NCBI GenBank assembly: GCA_023389155.1
Contig: JAEWEV010000019.1
Location: 80,766-144,765 of the forward strand
Direction of reading: 5' to 3'
Source: Pseudomonadota bacterium
GTDB taxonomy: Bacteria > Pseudomonadota > Gammaproteobacteria > Burkholderiales > Burkholderiaceae_B
DNA: 64,000 nucleotides
Shown: positions 27,486 through 36,175 of the stretch, piece after piece
How the letters are laid out: each line of letters starts with the position of its first letter
Numbering within the stretch: the stretch's first letter is position 1
The notes under the pieces: generated by a model
The model's database searches: none
What the model was told of the DNA's origin: nothing
The model's input: only the letters and a program-made list of their open reading frames with translations
Program-made: the position numbers and the translations under genes

Positions 27486-27636
27486 GGCGCTGCTCCTATA
27501 TGTTGGATGGGCACAAACCATGTTACAGAGATTGGAATATTTATGCAATTGGCACTTAAAGTGCGGATGTGATGTTTAAATACGTATTTCGTGGCGAGGG
27601 TCGCCAAACGTAACCAATGTCGGGCTTTAGGTACAC

Positions 27637-28992
27637 TTAACTAGATACCAGAAATCTGTCAAAAACATCGTCGGCGCCCATTTGCCCACCCTTGAGCATC
27701 ACTTCTATACCATCCAACCCCGGCGTGTCACTGTGCATGGTACACACCGTGACACCCGGGGATAGCATTCTTGAATACGACAAGGCCCAGACGTCCAGTG
27801 TCGACATCGCCTGACTGGACGTATCGCCGCCCGCAATGCCAAGCCGACCTAATCTCGTGTCGTGTTCTGAGAGGCGTTGCACTACAGAGTGGATAAATTC
27901 AGCCGTGCAGGTTGCGAACTGGCTGGTGTCAATTTGCGAGTCCCGCCCATTCTGCTGGTCAATGTACGCCAGAACACTGCAATTTTTGTCCAATAGATCA
28001 CAAATGCGCTGACGCTGCATCTTTCGGTAATCACGATCGGAAAGCAATTTCCGAGCCTGCAATGGAATTTTTTTATAGTTGCCCGCAGACTTCACCTGTG
28101 CAGCAGTCACCGGAGAAAGGCTTGCTGCAAATACAAATGTAACACCCGACACTGAGGGCTGCTTCGGTGAATTAGCAGAGTATATGGGCCGACTGGTGTT
28201 TGGCTGATGCCCCACTTCCCGGTTTGCCAGGACGCTCTGAAGAACCACACTGGAACCCACCACCAATGCTGTGTTGAATTGTTGAGCAATACGCTGAATC
28301 TGGCGACCGACAGAGCGTAGATGCAAATCGCAGGCAACATCAAACAGCACGCCCGTGTTCATCTCTGCGTTCACCCCAGCACAGCGCAGTGCGGCATGTT
28401 CAACATGGTTATCCAGTTCCGTTTCACCCTTTTCATAAGCAGTAAAAGGGATGTTTATCACCTCGGACATACCCTGCAATTTCAAATGCAATCGCAGATC
28501 CGGCTCATTCATGGGCGTTACCGGATGACATTGCATGGTAGGATGCCGGTCAATCCGAAAGATATGGCCTGAACTTCCCGCAGTAGCAAACAGATTTCCA
28601 AAACAGCAATACCGACCAATATCCGGTTGCCCGCCAACAATGATTGCGACCCTGCTCCCTACATAGCGCCCCAGAATCTTTATGGCGACACCCAGGCTCC
28701 CAGATTGCGGTGAACTGTCAAAGGTTGAACAGCATTTGTAGTGCAATATCGGAACGGCAAGTTCCTGAAAAAAACGACCGATCTTCGGAAGACTGGCGTG
28801 CATTTGCGAGGGGTTCATGGACCGCGCGGTACCGGCAATGCCTATTGCGTCCAGCGGACCGATGCGTTCCAGCTGTTTCGGTTTCGGAACATCCAGAAAA
28901 AGAATCGTGCGCAGATTCCCTCTGGCCGCCATGGCCAGCGTATCGGTGGCACCAGTGAAATCATCGCCATACCAGCCAAACTTCAGCGTCAT
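27637..28992 (-). CDS. Four-carbon acid sugar kinase family protein (DUF1537)
   Basis: A 451-residue kinase of the DUF1537 / OtnK-like family, which phosphorylates small sugar acids. N-terminal WYGDDFTGATDTLAMA and the C-terminal nucleotide-binding part (LGIAGGDTSSQAMSTLDVWAL, then MLKGGQMGADDVFDRF) are diagnostic. Its ATG overlaps the stop codon of the RuBisCO-like gene by four bases (ATGA). A kinase and RuBisCO-like pair is known in apionate breakdown, where a 3-oxo-isoapionate kinase feeds a RuBisCO-like enzyme. The substrate here is an inference. Confidence 0.9.
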   Translation of the reverse strand: MTLKFGWYGDDFTGATDTLAMAARGNLRTILFLDVPKPKQLERIGPLDAIGIAGTARSMNPSQMHASLPKIGRFFQELAVPILHYKCCSTFDSSPQSGSLGVAIKILGRYVGSRVAIIVGGQPDIGRYCCFGNLFATAGSSGHIFRIDRHPTMQCHPVTPMNEPDLRLHLKLQGMSEVINIPFTAYEKGETELDNHVEHAALRCAGVNAEMNTGVLFDVACDLHLRSVGRQIQRIAQQFNTALVVGSSVVLQSVLANREVGHQPNTSRPIYSANSPKQPSVSGVTFVFAASLSPVTAAQVKSAGNYKKIPLQARKLLSDRDYRKMQRQRICDLLDKNCSVLAYIDQQNGRDSQIDTSQFATCTAEFIHSVVQRLSEHDTRLGRLGIAGGDTSSQAMSTLDVWALSYSRMLSPGVTVCTMHSDTPGLDGIEVMLKGGQMGADDVFDRFLVSS

Positions 28993-30263
28993 GATTGCTT
29001 TTTGCCGAAAAAGGCCAGTGCTGCCTTCAGCTCCGGCATATTACGACTGTACTCATCCAGCGTGACTTGCTGCTGCTGCGCTTCCCACGCTTGCCGCAGA
29101 CTTATGACACCGGCGGCCGGCCCCATCGGATGTGCCAGAATACCTCCGCCGGACATAAACAGCAGATCCTGACTTTGAACCGCCTGCCAGGTTGCGGGAA
29201 CAGTGCCAGCCCATTGACCGGAAGAAAATACCGGAAGCACCCGATCATCAACTGTCTCTGACATGCTTGTCAGACTGTCTGACGCCGCATCAACTACCTC
29301 GCTGTCGGGTTGGGAAAACTTTCCCTGCAGTCCATGCACATGCATATGGTCTACGCCCGTCAGCCGCCACATCGCCTGGTAAGGCTGATAGCCCATGCCA
29401 AGCAGAGAGTGCCGCGAAAGGGCACCAAAGCCGTTGCGGTGGCCATGAATAGCCAGCGACGTGCTGCGGCGCAAACTTTGAATCGCTGAAAAACCGCAGT
29501 AGTTCAGGCTGACCATCACGCACGTACCTTCCTCGGATTCAACCAGATCCGCGTGGCGGCGCATAGCGTCCAGGTCATCACTGATGTTGAATGCCATCAT
29601 GACCTTCTTACCAGTGCGCTGCGCATGCTCCCGTATCACGGCCATGACAGCCGGAATGCGCTCTGCAAGCGGAGCATGAGCGGGATTTGCACACACCTCA
29701 TCATCTTTGATGAAGTCCACCCCTGCTTCGCACAGCGTTTTCACAAGGGTCGCGGTCTGCGCCGCACTCATGCCAACATTCGGCTTTATGATAGTACCCA
29801 CCATCGCACCCGCGGCCGTACCAATGCTGGCACGCGTTCCGCCAATACCCATGTGTGGCAGTTCAAATTGCATTCGAAATGGTGAAGGTAAAGTGAGCGA
29901 CTCTAGTCGCAAGCCCGTTACTTCGCCCAGATCATAGAGATTGCCCGAGACAGTCGCCGCCAGGGTTGGAAGATTGGTGCCAAAGTTTTCAATCGGATAT
30001 GAAATATCCACGTGCGCGCGGTGCCATGGTCCCTGAACGTTTCTGCGCTCCAGCCAAGCATTGGAAAGACTGGGTCTGTCGGACGGCGGCAACTCCCTGA
30101 TGCCGGTAACCACGGCACGTGCTCTGGCCCGCAGTTCATCAGTTTCTCCCGCGACACGTGTAAACGTGCCACAGGATTGTTCGCCTGCCATGATTTCGGC
30201 GACTTTGGCCGGTTCGAATGGCGTTTCGACGATATAACGGGCAAGTACCTCATTGCCCTTCAT
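28989..30263 (-). CDS. RuBisCO-like protein (form IV type)
   Basis: A 424-residue RuBisCO large-chain homologue. Counterparts of the active site are K160 in IIKPNVG, the carbamylated-lysine and metal motif K186-D188-E189 in DFIKDDE, HGHR at 273-276, H308 in DHMHVHG, K315 at the loop-6 position in LQGKF, and the GGG phosphate loop at 372-374. The second lysine of the canonical KPK motif is replaced by asparagine, arguing against CO2 fixation. No small subunit is present. Overlaps both neighbours by ATGA. Likely acts on a phosphorylated 3-oxo acid sugar, perhaps like the 3-oxo-isoapionate 4-phosphate decarboxylase or transcarboxylase. Role inferred. Confidence 0.9.
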   Translation of the reverse strand: MKGNEVLARYIVETPFEPAKVAEIMAGEQSCGTFTRVAGETDELRARARAVVTGIRELPPSDRPSLSNAWLERRNVQGPWHRAHVDISYPIENFGTNLPTLAATVSGNLYDLGEVTGLRLESLTLPSPFRMQFELPHMGIGGTRASIGTAAGAMVGTIIKPNVGMSAAQTATLVKTLCEAGVDFIKDDEVCANPAHAPLAERIPAVMAVIREHAQRTGKKVMMAFNISDDLDAMRRHADLVESEEGTCVMVSLNYCGFSAIQSLRRSTSLAIHGHRNGFGALSRHSLLGMGYQPYQAMWRLTGVDHMHVHGLQGKFSQPDSEVVDAASDSLTSMSETVDDRVLPVFSSGQWAGTVPATWQAVQSQDLLFMSGGGILAHPMGPAAGVISLRQAWEAQQQQVTLDEYSRNMPELKAALAFFGKKQS

Positions 30264-30799
30264 AGTGTCTCCAGATCAGGAAAGGGTCTGATGGCCTGTT
30301 GCCCGTTCCATCCTTCCGAGGTCTCGCGAATCAGTTCGAACAGGCGACCCTTGGGCCCGGCGACTTCCGAAAGTTCAATGACGGTGCCAGGATGATACTC
30401 GGTGTCAAAATACACGAACCTGCCCTGCTTACCCACCTCTCCACTCATTCGAGGTTTGAATCCCTGTCTGAGCAGACGTTCAAGATCGGCATCGTACTGT
30501 TCGGTCCAATAGGCGACATGCTGCAGGCCGGTCCTGCCAGCCTGCCGGAAATCGCGATACATGGACGGTACATCATTGCGAGTCTGTATTAATTCCACTT
30601 GAACAAAACCCGAGTTGGCAAGCGCGACAGAGTTATGAGGCTCGTACGTTTTACCATCATATTGATAATTGCGGATCGGAACCCTGGGGTTGTAATACCA
30701 GGGACCGACGCCCAGCGTGTTGCTCCAATACGCCATTGCCTCTTCAATGTCGTCGACGACGTAACCCAGTTGGCGTATTTCGCCAAAAAAATTGCTCAT
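30260..30799 (-). CDS. VOC-superfamily (glyoxalase fold) protein
   Basis: A protein of about 179 residues with vicinal oxygen chelate repeats, similar in outline to methylmalonyl-CoA epimerase-like VOC proteins. FGEIRQLGYVVDDIEEAMAYW and LGVGPWYY are visible at the N-terminus; metal-ligand candidates are in LQHVAYW and the glutamate of GTVIELSE. The ATG at 30799 is chosen; the upstream frame runs into the permease gene. It overlaps the start of the RuBisCO-like gene by ATGA, so tight coupling suggests an isomerase, hydrolase or epimerase step in that pathway. Confidence 0.85.
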   Translation of the reverse strand: MSNFFGEIRQLGYVVDDIEEAMAYWSNTLGVGPWYYNPRVPIRNYQYDGKTYEPHNSVALANSGFVQVELIQTRNDVPSMYRDFRQAGRTGLQHVAYWTEQYDADLERLLRQGFKPRMSGEVGKQGRFVYFDTEYHPGTVIELSEVAGPKGRLFELIRETSEGWNGQQAIRPFPDLETL

Positions 30800-30870
30800 A
30801 TTGTGTTCCAGCTTTTTGATAAAAACAGCGCCGGTCGGACAGACGGGTAGCGCCTGCCTGACCATTTGAT

Positions 30871-32769
30871 TTATTTGATGAAACCTGTAGAAATCCAGGG
30901 TACAAATGTCACGATCATTAAACCGACCAGGAGCGCAATGACATAACCCCATATATGGCGCATGCCTTCGGAAGGATCAACTTTGCTGATTGCACATGCC
31001 CCGTAATAGCCAACACCGAAGGGTGGCGCGAACAGACCGATTCCCATCGCGAAAATCACGACTATGGAGTAGTGGACGTCGTTAATGTCCAGCGCACGTG
31101 CTACGGGAAACAGGAGCGGACCGAACAGAACGATGGCCGGAATACCCTCCAGAATGCTGCCCAGGATTATGAATGCAATTACAGATATGATCAGAAAACC
31201 GTATCCCCCGCCAGGCACGCCCGCCATAAGCGCGGCAAGATCACTTGAAAACCCAGACTGGGTCAGCGCCCACGCCATCGCCGTGGCACAACCGATAATC
31301 AGCATAATGGCGCCCGATAGTGTGGCGGTTTCCACCAAAATTGGCGTAATGCGTTTCCAGTCAAATTGCCGATACACGCACAGCCCGAGAATAATTGAGT
31401 ACACCACGCCAATGGTAGAGACTTCAGTTGCCGTTGCCACTCCTTCCACAACTGCAGCGCGTATCACAAATGGCAACGAAATGGCAGGCAGTGCAACCAG
31501 GAAAAACCGGAAAATATCCCGTTTGGGAACACTGGGAACCTTCGACAGATCTTCTCTGCGATAGCGCCACCCAACCACAACGCACAGACAAAGTCCCAGA
31601 ACGACCGCTGGCAATATGCCACCCGTGAACAGCGCAGCAATGGAGACACCTGTTACCGAGCCAATCGTGATCAGTACGATGGAAGGAGGAATGGTTTCGG
31701 TCTGAGCGCCCGTCGCCGACAGCAACGCAACGAGTTCTCCCTTATTGGCGCCGCGCTTCTCCATTTCAGGGAAAAGCACCGGTGTGATAGCCGCCATATC
31801 GGCAATTTTGGAACCTGAAATACCAGACACCAGGTACATCGCGCCAATCAGCACATAGGAAAGCCCGCCTCTGACATGACCTAAACAGCTTGCCAGAAAA
31901 CGAATCATTGCCCGTGCCATTCCTGTCATTTCTATCAAGGCGCCAAGAAAAATAAAAAGTGGTACCGCCAGTAGAATCAGATGGGACATGCCTTCATTCA
32001 GCCGCCCTACCATTACCACTATCGGGGTTTGTGTGGTGAGGGTCAGATAGCCAAAAGTGGCCAGCGCAAATGAAAAGGCAATAGGAACACCGGAAAACAC
32101 ATTCGCAGCAACAACGACGACGAAGAAAATAACCAGATTGAATTTACCAAGCCCAGTCAGCCAGGGTTGGGCGAGCCAGAAAGCCGCCAGCAAGGCAAGC
32201 GTGATCCCCAGACTCAGATAGAGATGCTTTCGATCGGAGGTCAAACCCATGTGCAACAGCGAAGTCATGATCATGAATGCAATACCAACGGGGAGTGCCG
32301 CCGCATGCCAGGCATTGCTGATCTCCAGCGCTGGCGTGACAATGTAGGACTCCTCATAGGCATAATCGATCGCCGGATACAGAAACAGCACCAGAAACGC
32401 CAGCGACGCCGAAAGCGCAAAACCTTCGAGCAGCATGCGTTTATCAGGAGTGACGCGATCAATGAACGCCGTCATGCGCATATGCTGACCACGTCGCAGG
32501 GCAATCACGGCACCCAGCATGGAAAGCCAGAGGAATAAAATCGACGCCAGTTCGTCGGTCCATACCAATGGCACATGCAATACGTATCTGGCTACAACTC
32601 CGGAGAACAGAATCACGATCTCCAGCAGGATAAGCGCCACCGCGACCAGCTCGATCGTTCGTCCAAGAATCCGGTCTGCAATCCGCAGCGCTTTTTCGCT
32701 CGCCGATGCCGACACATGAACAGGCGACGTGGTTTGCACGACAGACTCAGACATTAATGCCGTTTCCAT
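30871..32769 (-). CDS. TRAP transporter fused permease (DctQ-DctM)
   Basis: An inner-membrane protein of about 632 residues. An N-terminal DctQ-like domain with four helices (with the LVWTDELASILFLWL signature) is followed, from about residue 195, by a DctM-like domain with about 12 helices (GVPIAFSFALATFG, PIVVMVGRL, PPFGVGYYG). In many TRAP systems these are separate genes; here they are one. The ATG at 32769 falls five bases after the binding-protein stop; ATG 32754 is also possible. It uses the ion gradient to import the ligand delivered by the adjacent DctP protein. Confidence 0.92.
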   Translation of the reverse strand: METALMSESVVQTTSPVHVSASASEKALRIADRILGRTIELVAVALILLEIVILFSGVVARYVLHVPLVWTDELASILFLWLSMLGAVIALRRGQHMRMTAFIDRVTPDKRMLLEGFALSASLAFLVLFLYPAIDYAYEESYIVTPALEISNAWHAAALPVGIAFMIMTSLLHMGLTSDRKHLYLSLGITLALLAAFWLAQPWLTGLGKFNLVIFFVVVVAANVFSGVPIAFSFALATFGYLTLTTQTPIVVMVGRLNEGMSHLILLAVPLFIFLGALIEMTGMARAMIRFLASCLGHVRGGLSYVLIGAMYLVSGISGSKIADMAAITPVLFPEMEKRGANKGELVALLSATGAQTETIPPSIVLITIGSVTGVSIAALFTGGILPAVVLGLCLCVVVGWRYRREDLSKVPSVPKRDIFRFFLVALPAISLPFVIRAAVVEGVATATEVSTIGVVYSIILGLCVYRQFDWKRITPILVETATLSGAIMLIIGCATAMAWALTQSGFSSDLAALMAGVPGGGYGFLIISVIAFIILGSILEGIPAIVLFGPLLFPVARALDINDVHYSIVVIFAMGIGLFAPPFGVGYYGACAISKVDPSEGMRHIWGYVIALLVGLMIVTFVPWISTGFIK

Positions 32770-32773
32770 ACCA

Positions 32774-33793
32774 CTAAACCAGTTTGCCGACCGAAGCTTC
32801 AAGTGCCGACCAGGCTTCATCACCAAATCTGCCTTTCCACTCTTTGTAGAAACCGGCGGTGCGCAATGCCTCCCGGAAGGAGTCCGAAGACGGTGTATTG
32901 AAGGCCAGCCCTTTCGATTTCAGGTCAGTAACGACCGATTCATTCAGCTTTTTAATATCTTCCCGCTGGCGAAGACCAGCTCCGTTAATACCATCAGCAA
33001 CAATTGTTTTCAGATCATCGGGAAGTCTGTCCCAGGCAGCGCCATTGGCAATGAACCAGAAACCATCCCAGATGTGATTGGTCAGTGAGCAGTACTTTTG
33101 TACCTCATACAGCTTTGCCACCTGAATAATCGGCAAAGGGTTCTCCTGGGCGTCAACGATTTTGGTCTGCAGCGACGAATACACTTCGCTGAACTGCAGA
33201 CTGGTAGGCGATGCGCCCAGGCCCTTGAACATGGAAATGGATAGCGGGCTGACCGGGACGCGTATTTTCAGGTCATCCAGATCCGACGCCTGCTCAACAG
33301 GCGCTTTACTGCTTGTCATTTGACGGAAGCCGTTGTCCCACATCTTGTCGAAAGCATAAAGGCGAATCTTGCGAATCGCACCTCTCACATGTGCGCCAAG
33401 CTCGCCGTCCATGGCCTTCCAGACCTGTGAATAATCACTGAATGCGAAGCCCAGCGCATTGATCGCAGCAACGGGCACCAGCGTTGCAATCACAAGTGAA
33501 GACGGCGTGAAAAACTGGATGCCTCCGGAACGTACCTGAGACAGCATATCGGTGTCGCCACCCAACTGGTTATTGGGAAAGATCGCGATATCTACCCTGC
33601 CACCGGATTTTCCCCTGATTTCATCCGCGGCTTCTTTGGCACGAATATTCAGCGGGTGAGTCAATGGGAGATTGTTGCCGTATTTGTAGGAAAACTCGGC
33701 AGCACGAGCAATCTGTGGTAATGCGCCAACCAAACCCGCCAGCGGCAAGGCAGACATGGAACGCAGCATGCTGCGACGGGAATATTTTTGCAT
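32774..33793 (-). CDS. TRAP transporter periplasmic binding protein (DctP type)
   Basis: A 339-residue solute receptor. The N-terminus has RRSMLRS with a hydrophobic stretch and ends near ARAA-EFSYK; the twin arginine hints at Tat export, although without the full consensus. Typical blocks are GNNLPLTHPLNIRAKEAADEI, FPNNQLGGDTDMLSQVRSG and IRVPVSPL with the ligand-binding arginine, then NPLPII. AGGAG precedes the start. It leads the leftward cluster and so probably binds the acid or acid sugar that feeds the kinase/RuBisCO-like pair. Confidence 0.92.
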   Translation of the reverse strand: MQKYSRRSMLRSMSALPLAGLVGALPQIARAAEFSYKYGNNLPLTHPLNIRAKEAADEIRGKSGGRVDIAIFPNNQLGGDTDMLSQVRSGGIQFFTPSSLVIATLVPVAAINALGFAFSDYSQVWKAMDGELGAHVRGAIRKIRLYAFDKMWDNGFRQMTSSKAPVEQASDLDDLKIRVPVSPLSISMFKGLGASPTSLQFSEVYSSLQTKIVDAQENPLPIIQVAKLYEVQKYCSLTNHIWDGFWFIANGAAWDRLPDDLKTIVADGINGAGLRQREDIKKLNESVVTDLKSKGLAFNTPSSDSFREALRTAGFYKEWKGRFGDEAWSALEASVGKLV

Positions 33794-33810
33794 CGTTGTC
33801 TCCTGATATT

Positions 33811-33902
33811 AAATGATGGTTTTTGATTATTTTTCACTTCCAAGGTGAAACAATATAGTGATAATATGACAGCGTCAATTCAAACAAATGATGGTTTTTG
33901 AT
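33811..33902. promoter_or_regulatory. Direct repeats and inverted repeat, candidate LacI-regulator operators
   Basis: AAATGATGGTTTTTGAT occurs at 33811-33827 and again, identical, at 33886-33902. Between them is TTTCAC-N7-GTGAAA at 33832-33850. These sit in the divergent promoter region of the TRAP/RuBisCO-like cluster and the LacI gene. The second copy contains the apparent ATG at 33888, which favours the later start at 33918. Confidence 0.55.
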
Positions 33903-33917
33903 GTGATTAACAATGTC

Positions 33918-34952
33918 ATGAAGAATTCTGCAAGAGCCAATATCGCCGATATTGCCAAGCTGGCAAACGTGTCTACTGCCACTGTTGATCGCGTGCTGAA
34001 CCATCGCCCGGGCGTTCGCGAAGCCACAGTCCAGCGAGTACTGAAAGCAGCTGCGGAGCTGGCCTATCTGCCCGAGAGTGATCTTTACGCCGCCCTTACC
34101 CCAAGCGCAATGCGTATTTCATTTGTACTTCCCAAAGGCACAAACCGGTTTGTCGGAATGCTGGGCGATACTATCACATACTCGCAGCAAAGCTGGGCGC
34201 CCTACAATGTGAAATGCCGGGTGGAATATATCGAAGGATTCAATCCTGAAATACTGGCGGCCTGCCTTAAGCGCCAGGCCGAACGCGCGGATGGCATTGT
34301 CTGTATGGCAATCGAACATCCGCTGGTCCGTGATGCCGTTGAGCAATTAATTGACAAGGGAAAGCACGTCATTACATTGATCACTGATATTTCCAATACT
34401 CGCCGGGCCGCCTATATCGGGCTCGACAATCGAGCTGCCGGGCGTACAGCCGCCTATCTGATTGCACGCTTCATCGGATCTCGTCCCGCCAAGGTTGCGA
34501 TGATCGCAGGCAGTCTGAGTTATCGGGCACATGAAGAACGTGAGATGGGTTTTCTATACATGTTCAAGGAATTGTTCCCCACTATGGAAGTCATGGGCCT
34601 GCGGGAAGGCCTTGACAATGCAGAAGAAAATTACAGGCTGACTCGGCAGTTGTTAAAACAGTCACCGGATCTTGCAGGCATCTACAATATTGGCGGCGCA
34701 TCCGACGGTGTCGCCCGGGCACTGAAGGAGGCCGGGCTGGAGCATAAAGTAGTGTTTATCGGGCACGGCCTGACCCCGGATACGCGTGCCCTTCTGATCG
34801 ACGGAACCATGGATGCGGTGATCACTCAAAACCCCCAGTCTTCAACCATGAATTGCATTCGTATTTTTGCAAACCTGCGAGACAGGCGTCCGGTGATGAC
34901 CGGCATCGACCCCGTACAAAGCCAGGTTATTTTTCGTGAAAACCTGCCATGA
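33918..34952 (+). CDS. LacI-family transcriptional regulator
   Basis: A 344-residue repressor. The N-terminal HTH is ANIADIAKLANVSTATVDRVL with the hinge ending near AAAELAYLPES; a periplasmic-binding-protein-like domain follows, similar to ribose-type sensors. The ATG at 33918 places the HTH at residue 6 as is usual, although no clear ribosome site is present. It diverges from the TRAP/RuBisCO-like cluster and most likely represses it until the sugar-acid ligand binds. Confidence 0.92.
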   Translation: MKNSARANIADIAKLANVSTATVDRVLNHRPGVREATVQRVLKAAAELAYLPESDLYAALTPSAMRISFVLPKGTNRFVGMLGDTITYSQQSWAPYNVKCRVEYIEGFNPEILAACLKRQAERADGIVCMAIEHPLVRDAVEQLIDKGKHVITLITDISNTRRAAYIGLDNRAAGRTAAYLIARFIGSRPAKVAMIAGSLSYRAHEEREMGFLYMFKELFPTMEVMGLREGLDNAEENYRLTRQLLKQSPDLAGIYNIGGASDGVARALKEAGLEHKVVFIGHGLTPDTRALLIDGTMDAVITQNPQSSTMNCIRIFANLRDRRPVMTGIDPVQSQVIFRENLP

Positions 34953-35044
34953 AAGATGACAAGGGTAATCTGTGCAAACAGAAACCAGCATCAAGCCAGT
35001 TGCATTCGTCATTCACCGCGAAAAACAATAAGTCTGGTTGAATC

Positions 35045-35069
35045 CAAAAGGGCGAGATTTCCTCGCCCT
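35045..35069. terminator. Hairpin between LacI and dienelactone hydrolase genes
   Basis: AGGGCGAG at 35049-35056 pairs with CTCGCCCT at 35062-35069 over a five-base loop. Read leftward it is followed by TTTTGG (T-run partly within the stem), consistent with ending the gene at 35101; in the other direction it is followed by a pyrimidine-rich stretch and could also serve the LacI gene. Confidence 0.7.
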
Positions 35070-35100
35070 CTTCTTCATCATCGACCTCCAAACGATTTGG

Positions 35101-35991
35101 CTACGCGTTCAGATTGGCCTTGAAAAATTCAAGGGTGCGGGACCATGCCAGCTTTGCCGCGGCTTCGTCATAGCGTGGCGTAGTGTCATTATGAAATCCG
35201 TGATTGACACCCTCATACATATGCATTTCATATTTCTTGTTGTTTGTCTTTAGCGCGGCCTCGTAGTCAGGCCACCCGGCATTGATGCGCTCATCCAGTC
35301 CGGCATAATGGATAAGCAGGGGCGCATTGATCTTGGACACATCTGCCGCAGAAGGCTGCCCGCCATAGAATGGCACTGCCGCCGCCAGGTCAGGCATGCG
35401 TACGGCCAGCGTATTGGCAACGCCGCCGCCATAGCAAAACCCCACTGCGCCGATTTTGCCATTGACTGCCTCATGTTCCTGTAGAAATTTCGCTGCTGCT
35501 ACCATGTCTTCGGTGCGCTTTGCCGGATCCAGCTTGGCGAACATTTCACGGGCCTTATCTTCGTCACCCGGGTAGCCGCCGGCAGGCGTCAGGGCATCAG
35601 GCGCGAACGCCACATAGTTTTCCACGGCCAGACGCCTTGCAACATCCTCGATGTAGGGATTCAGCCCCCTGTTTTCATGAATGACCACAACGCCGGGGAG
35701 TTTCCCCTGCGCATCTGCCGGCTGCGCAAGATATCCTTTCATGGTGCCATTGCCGTCGGGAGAAGGATATTCAACATAACCGACTTTAATTCGTTTGTCA
35801 TCGGATGGAATCTGCTGAGCCCACGCAAAATTCGGTGCGAGGCTACTGAGAATCGCCGAGGCGGTGGCGCCACCAACGGCATAACGTGCAGTGCGATCCA
35901 GAAACTGTCGACGGCTGATACCACCGTGCACATAGGCATCGAACAGCTTGAGTACTTCAGGGTGAAAATCACTCGCTTTTTTTCGGTTCAT
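35101..35991 (-). CDS. Secreted dienelactone hydrolase family protein
   Basis: A 296-residue alpha/beta hydrolase. The nucleophile cysteine is in GAVGFCYGGG, the acid in GLDERINAG and the histidine in VNHGFHND. The N-terminus has the Tat motif SRRQFLD followed by a hydrophobic segment ending near AWAQ, so the enzyme is probably exported folded. The N-terminal extension before SRRQ is about 25 residues, as in other Tat-exported DLH proteins. It stands alone between LacI and a divergent asparaginase. Substrate may be a lactone or ester; unknown. Confidence 0.9.
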   Translation of the reverse strand: MNRKKASDFHPEVLKLFDAYVHGGISRRQFLDRTARYAVGGATASAILSSLAPNFAWAQQIPSDDKRIKVGYVEYPSPDGNGTMKGYLAQPADAQGKLPGVVVIHENRGLNPYIEDVARRLAVENYVAFAPDALTPAGGYPGDEDKAREMFAKLDPAKRTEDMVAAAKFLQEHEAVNGKIGAVGFCYGGGVANTLAVRMPDLAAAVPFYGGQPSAADVSKINAPLLIHYAGLDERINAGWPDYEAALKTNNKKYEMHMYEGVNHGFHNDTTPRYDEAAAKLAWSRTLEFFKANLNA

Positions 35992-36175
35992 GTTGTGGAC
36001 TCCTTGGACAGGCGGGCCGCAGGCCCGGTTTGGCTGGAAAGGAACTAATGACGGAATAGCGTGAATGAATGAAATATGAAACCCGTTGCGGTACCATGTC
36101 CTGGCAAAGGAGGCGTATCTGCCATCCTTTAGCGCTTCACATTCATGTTAATTAAATCACAATACGGGGACAATC

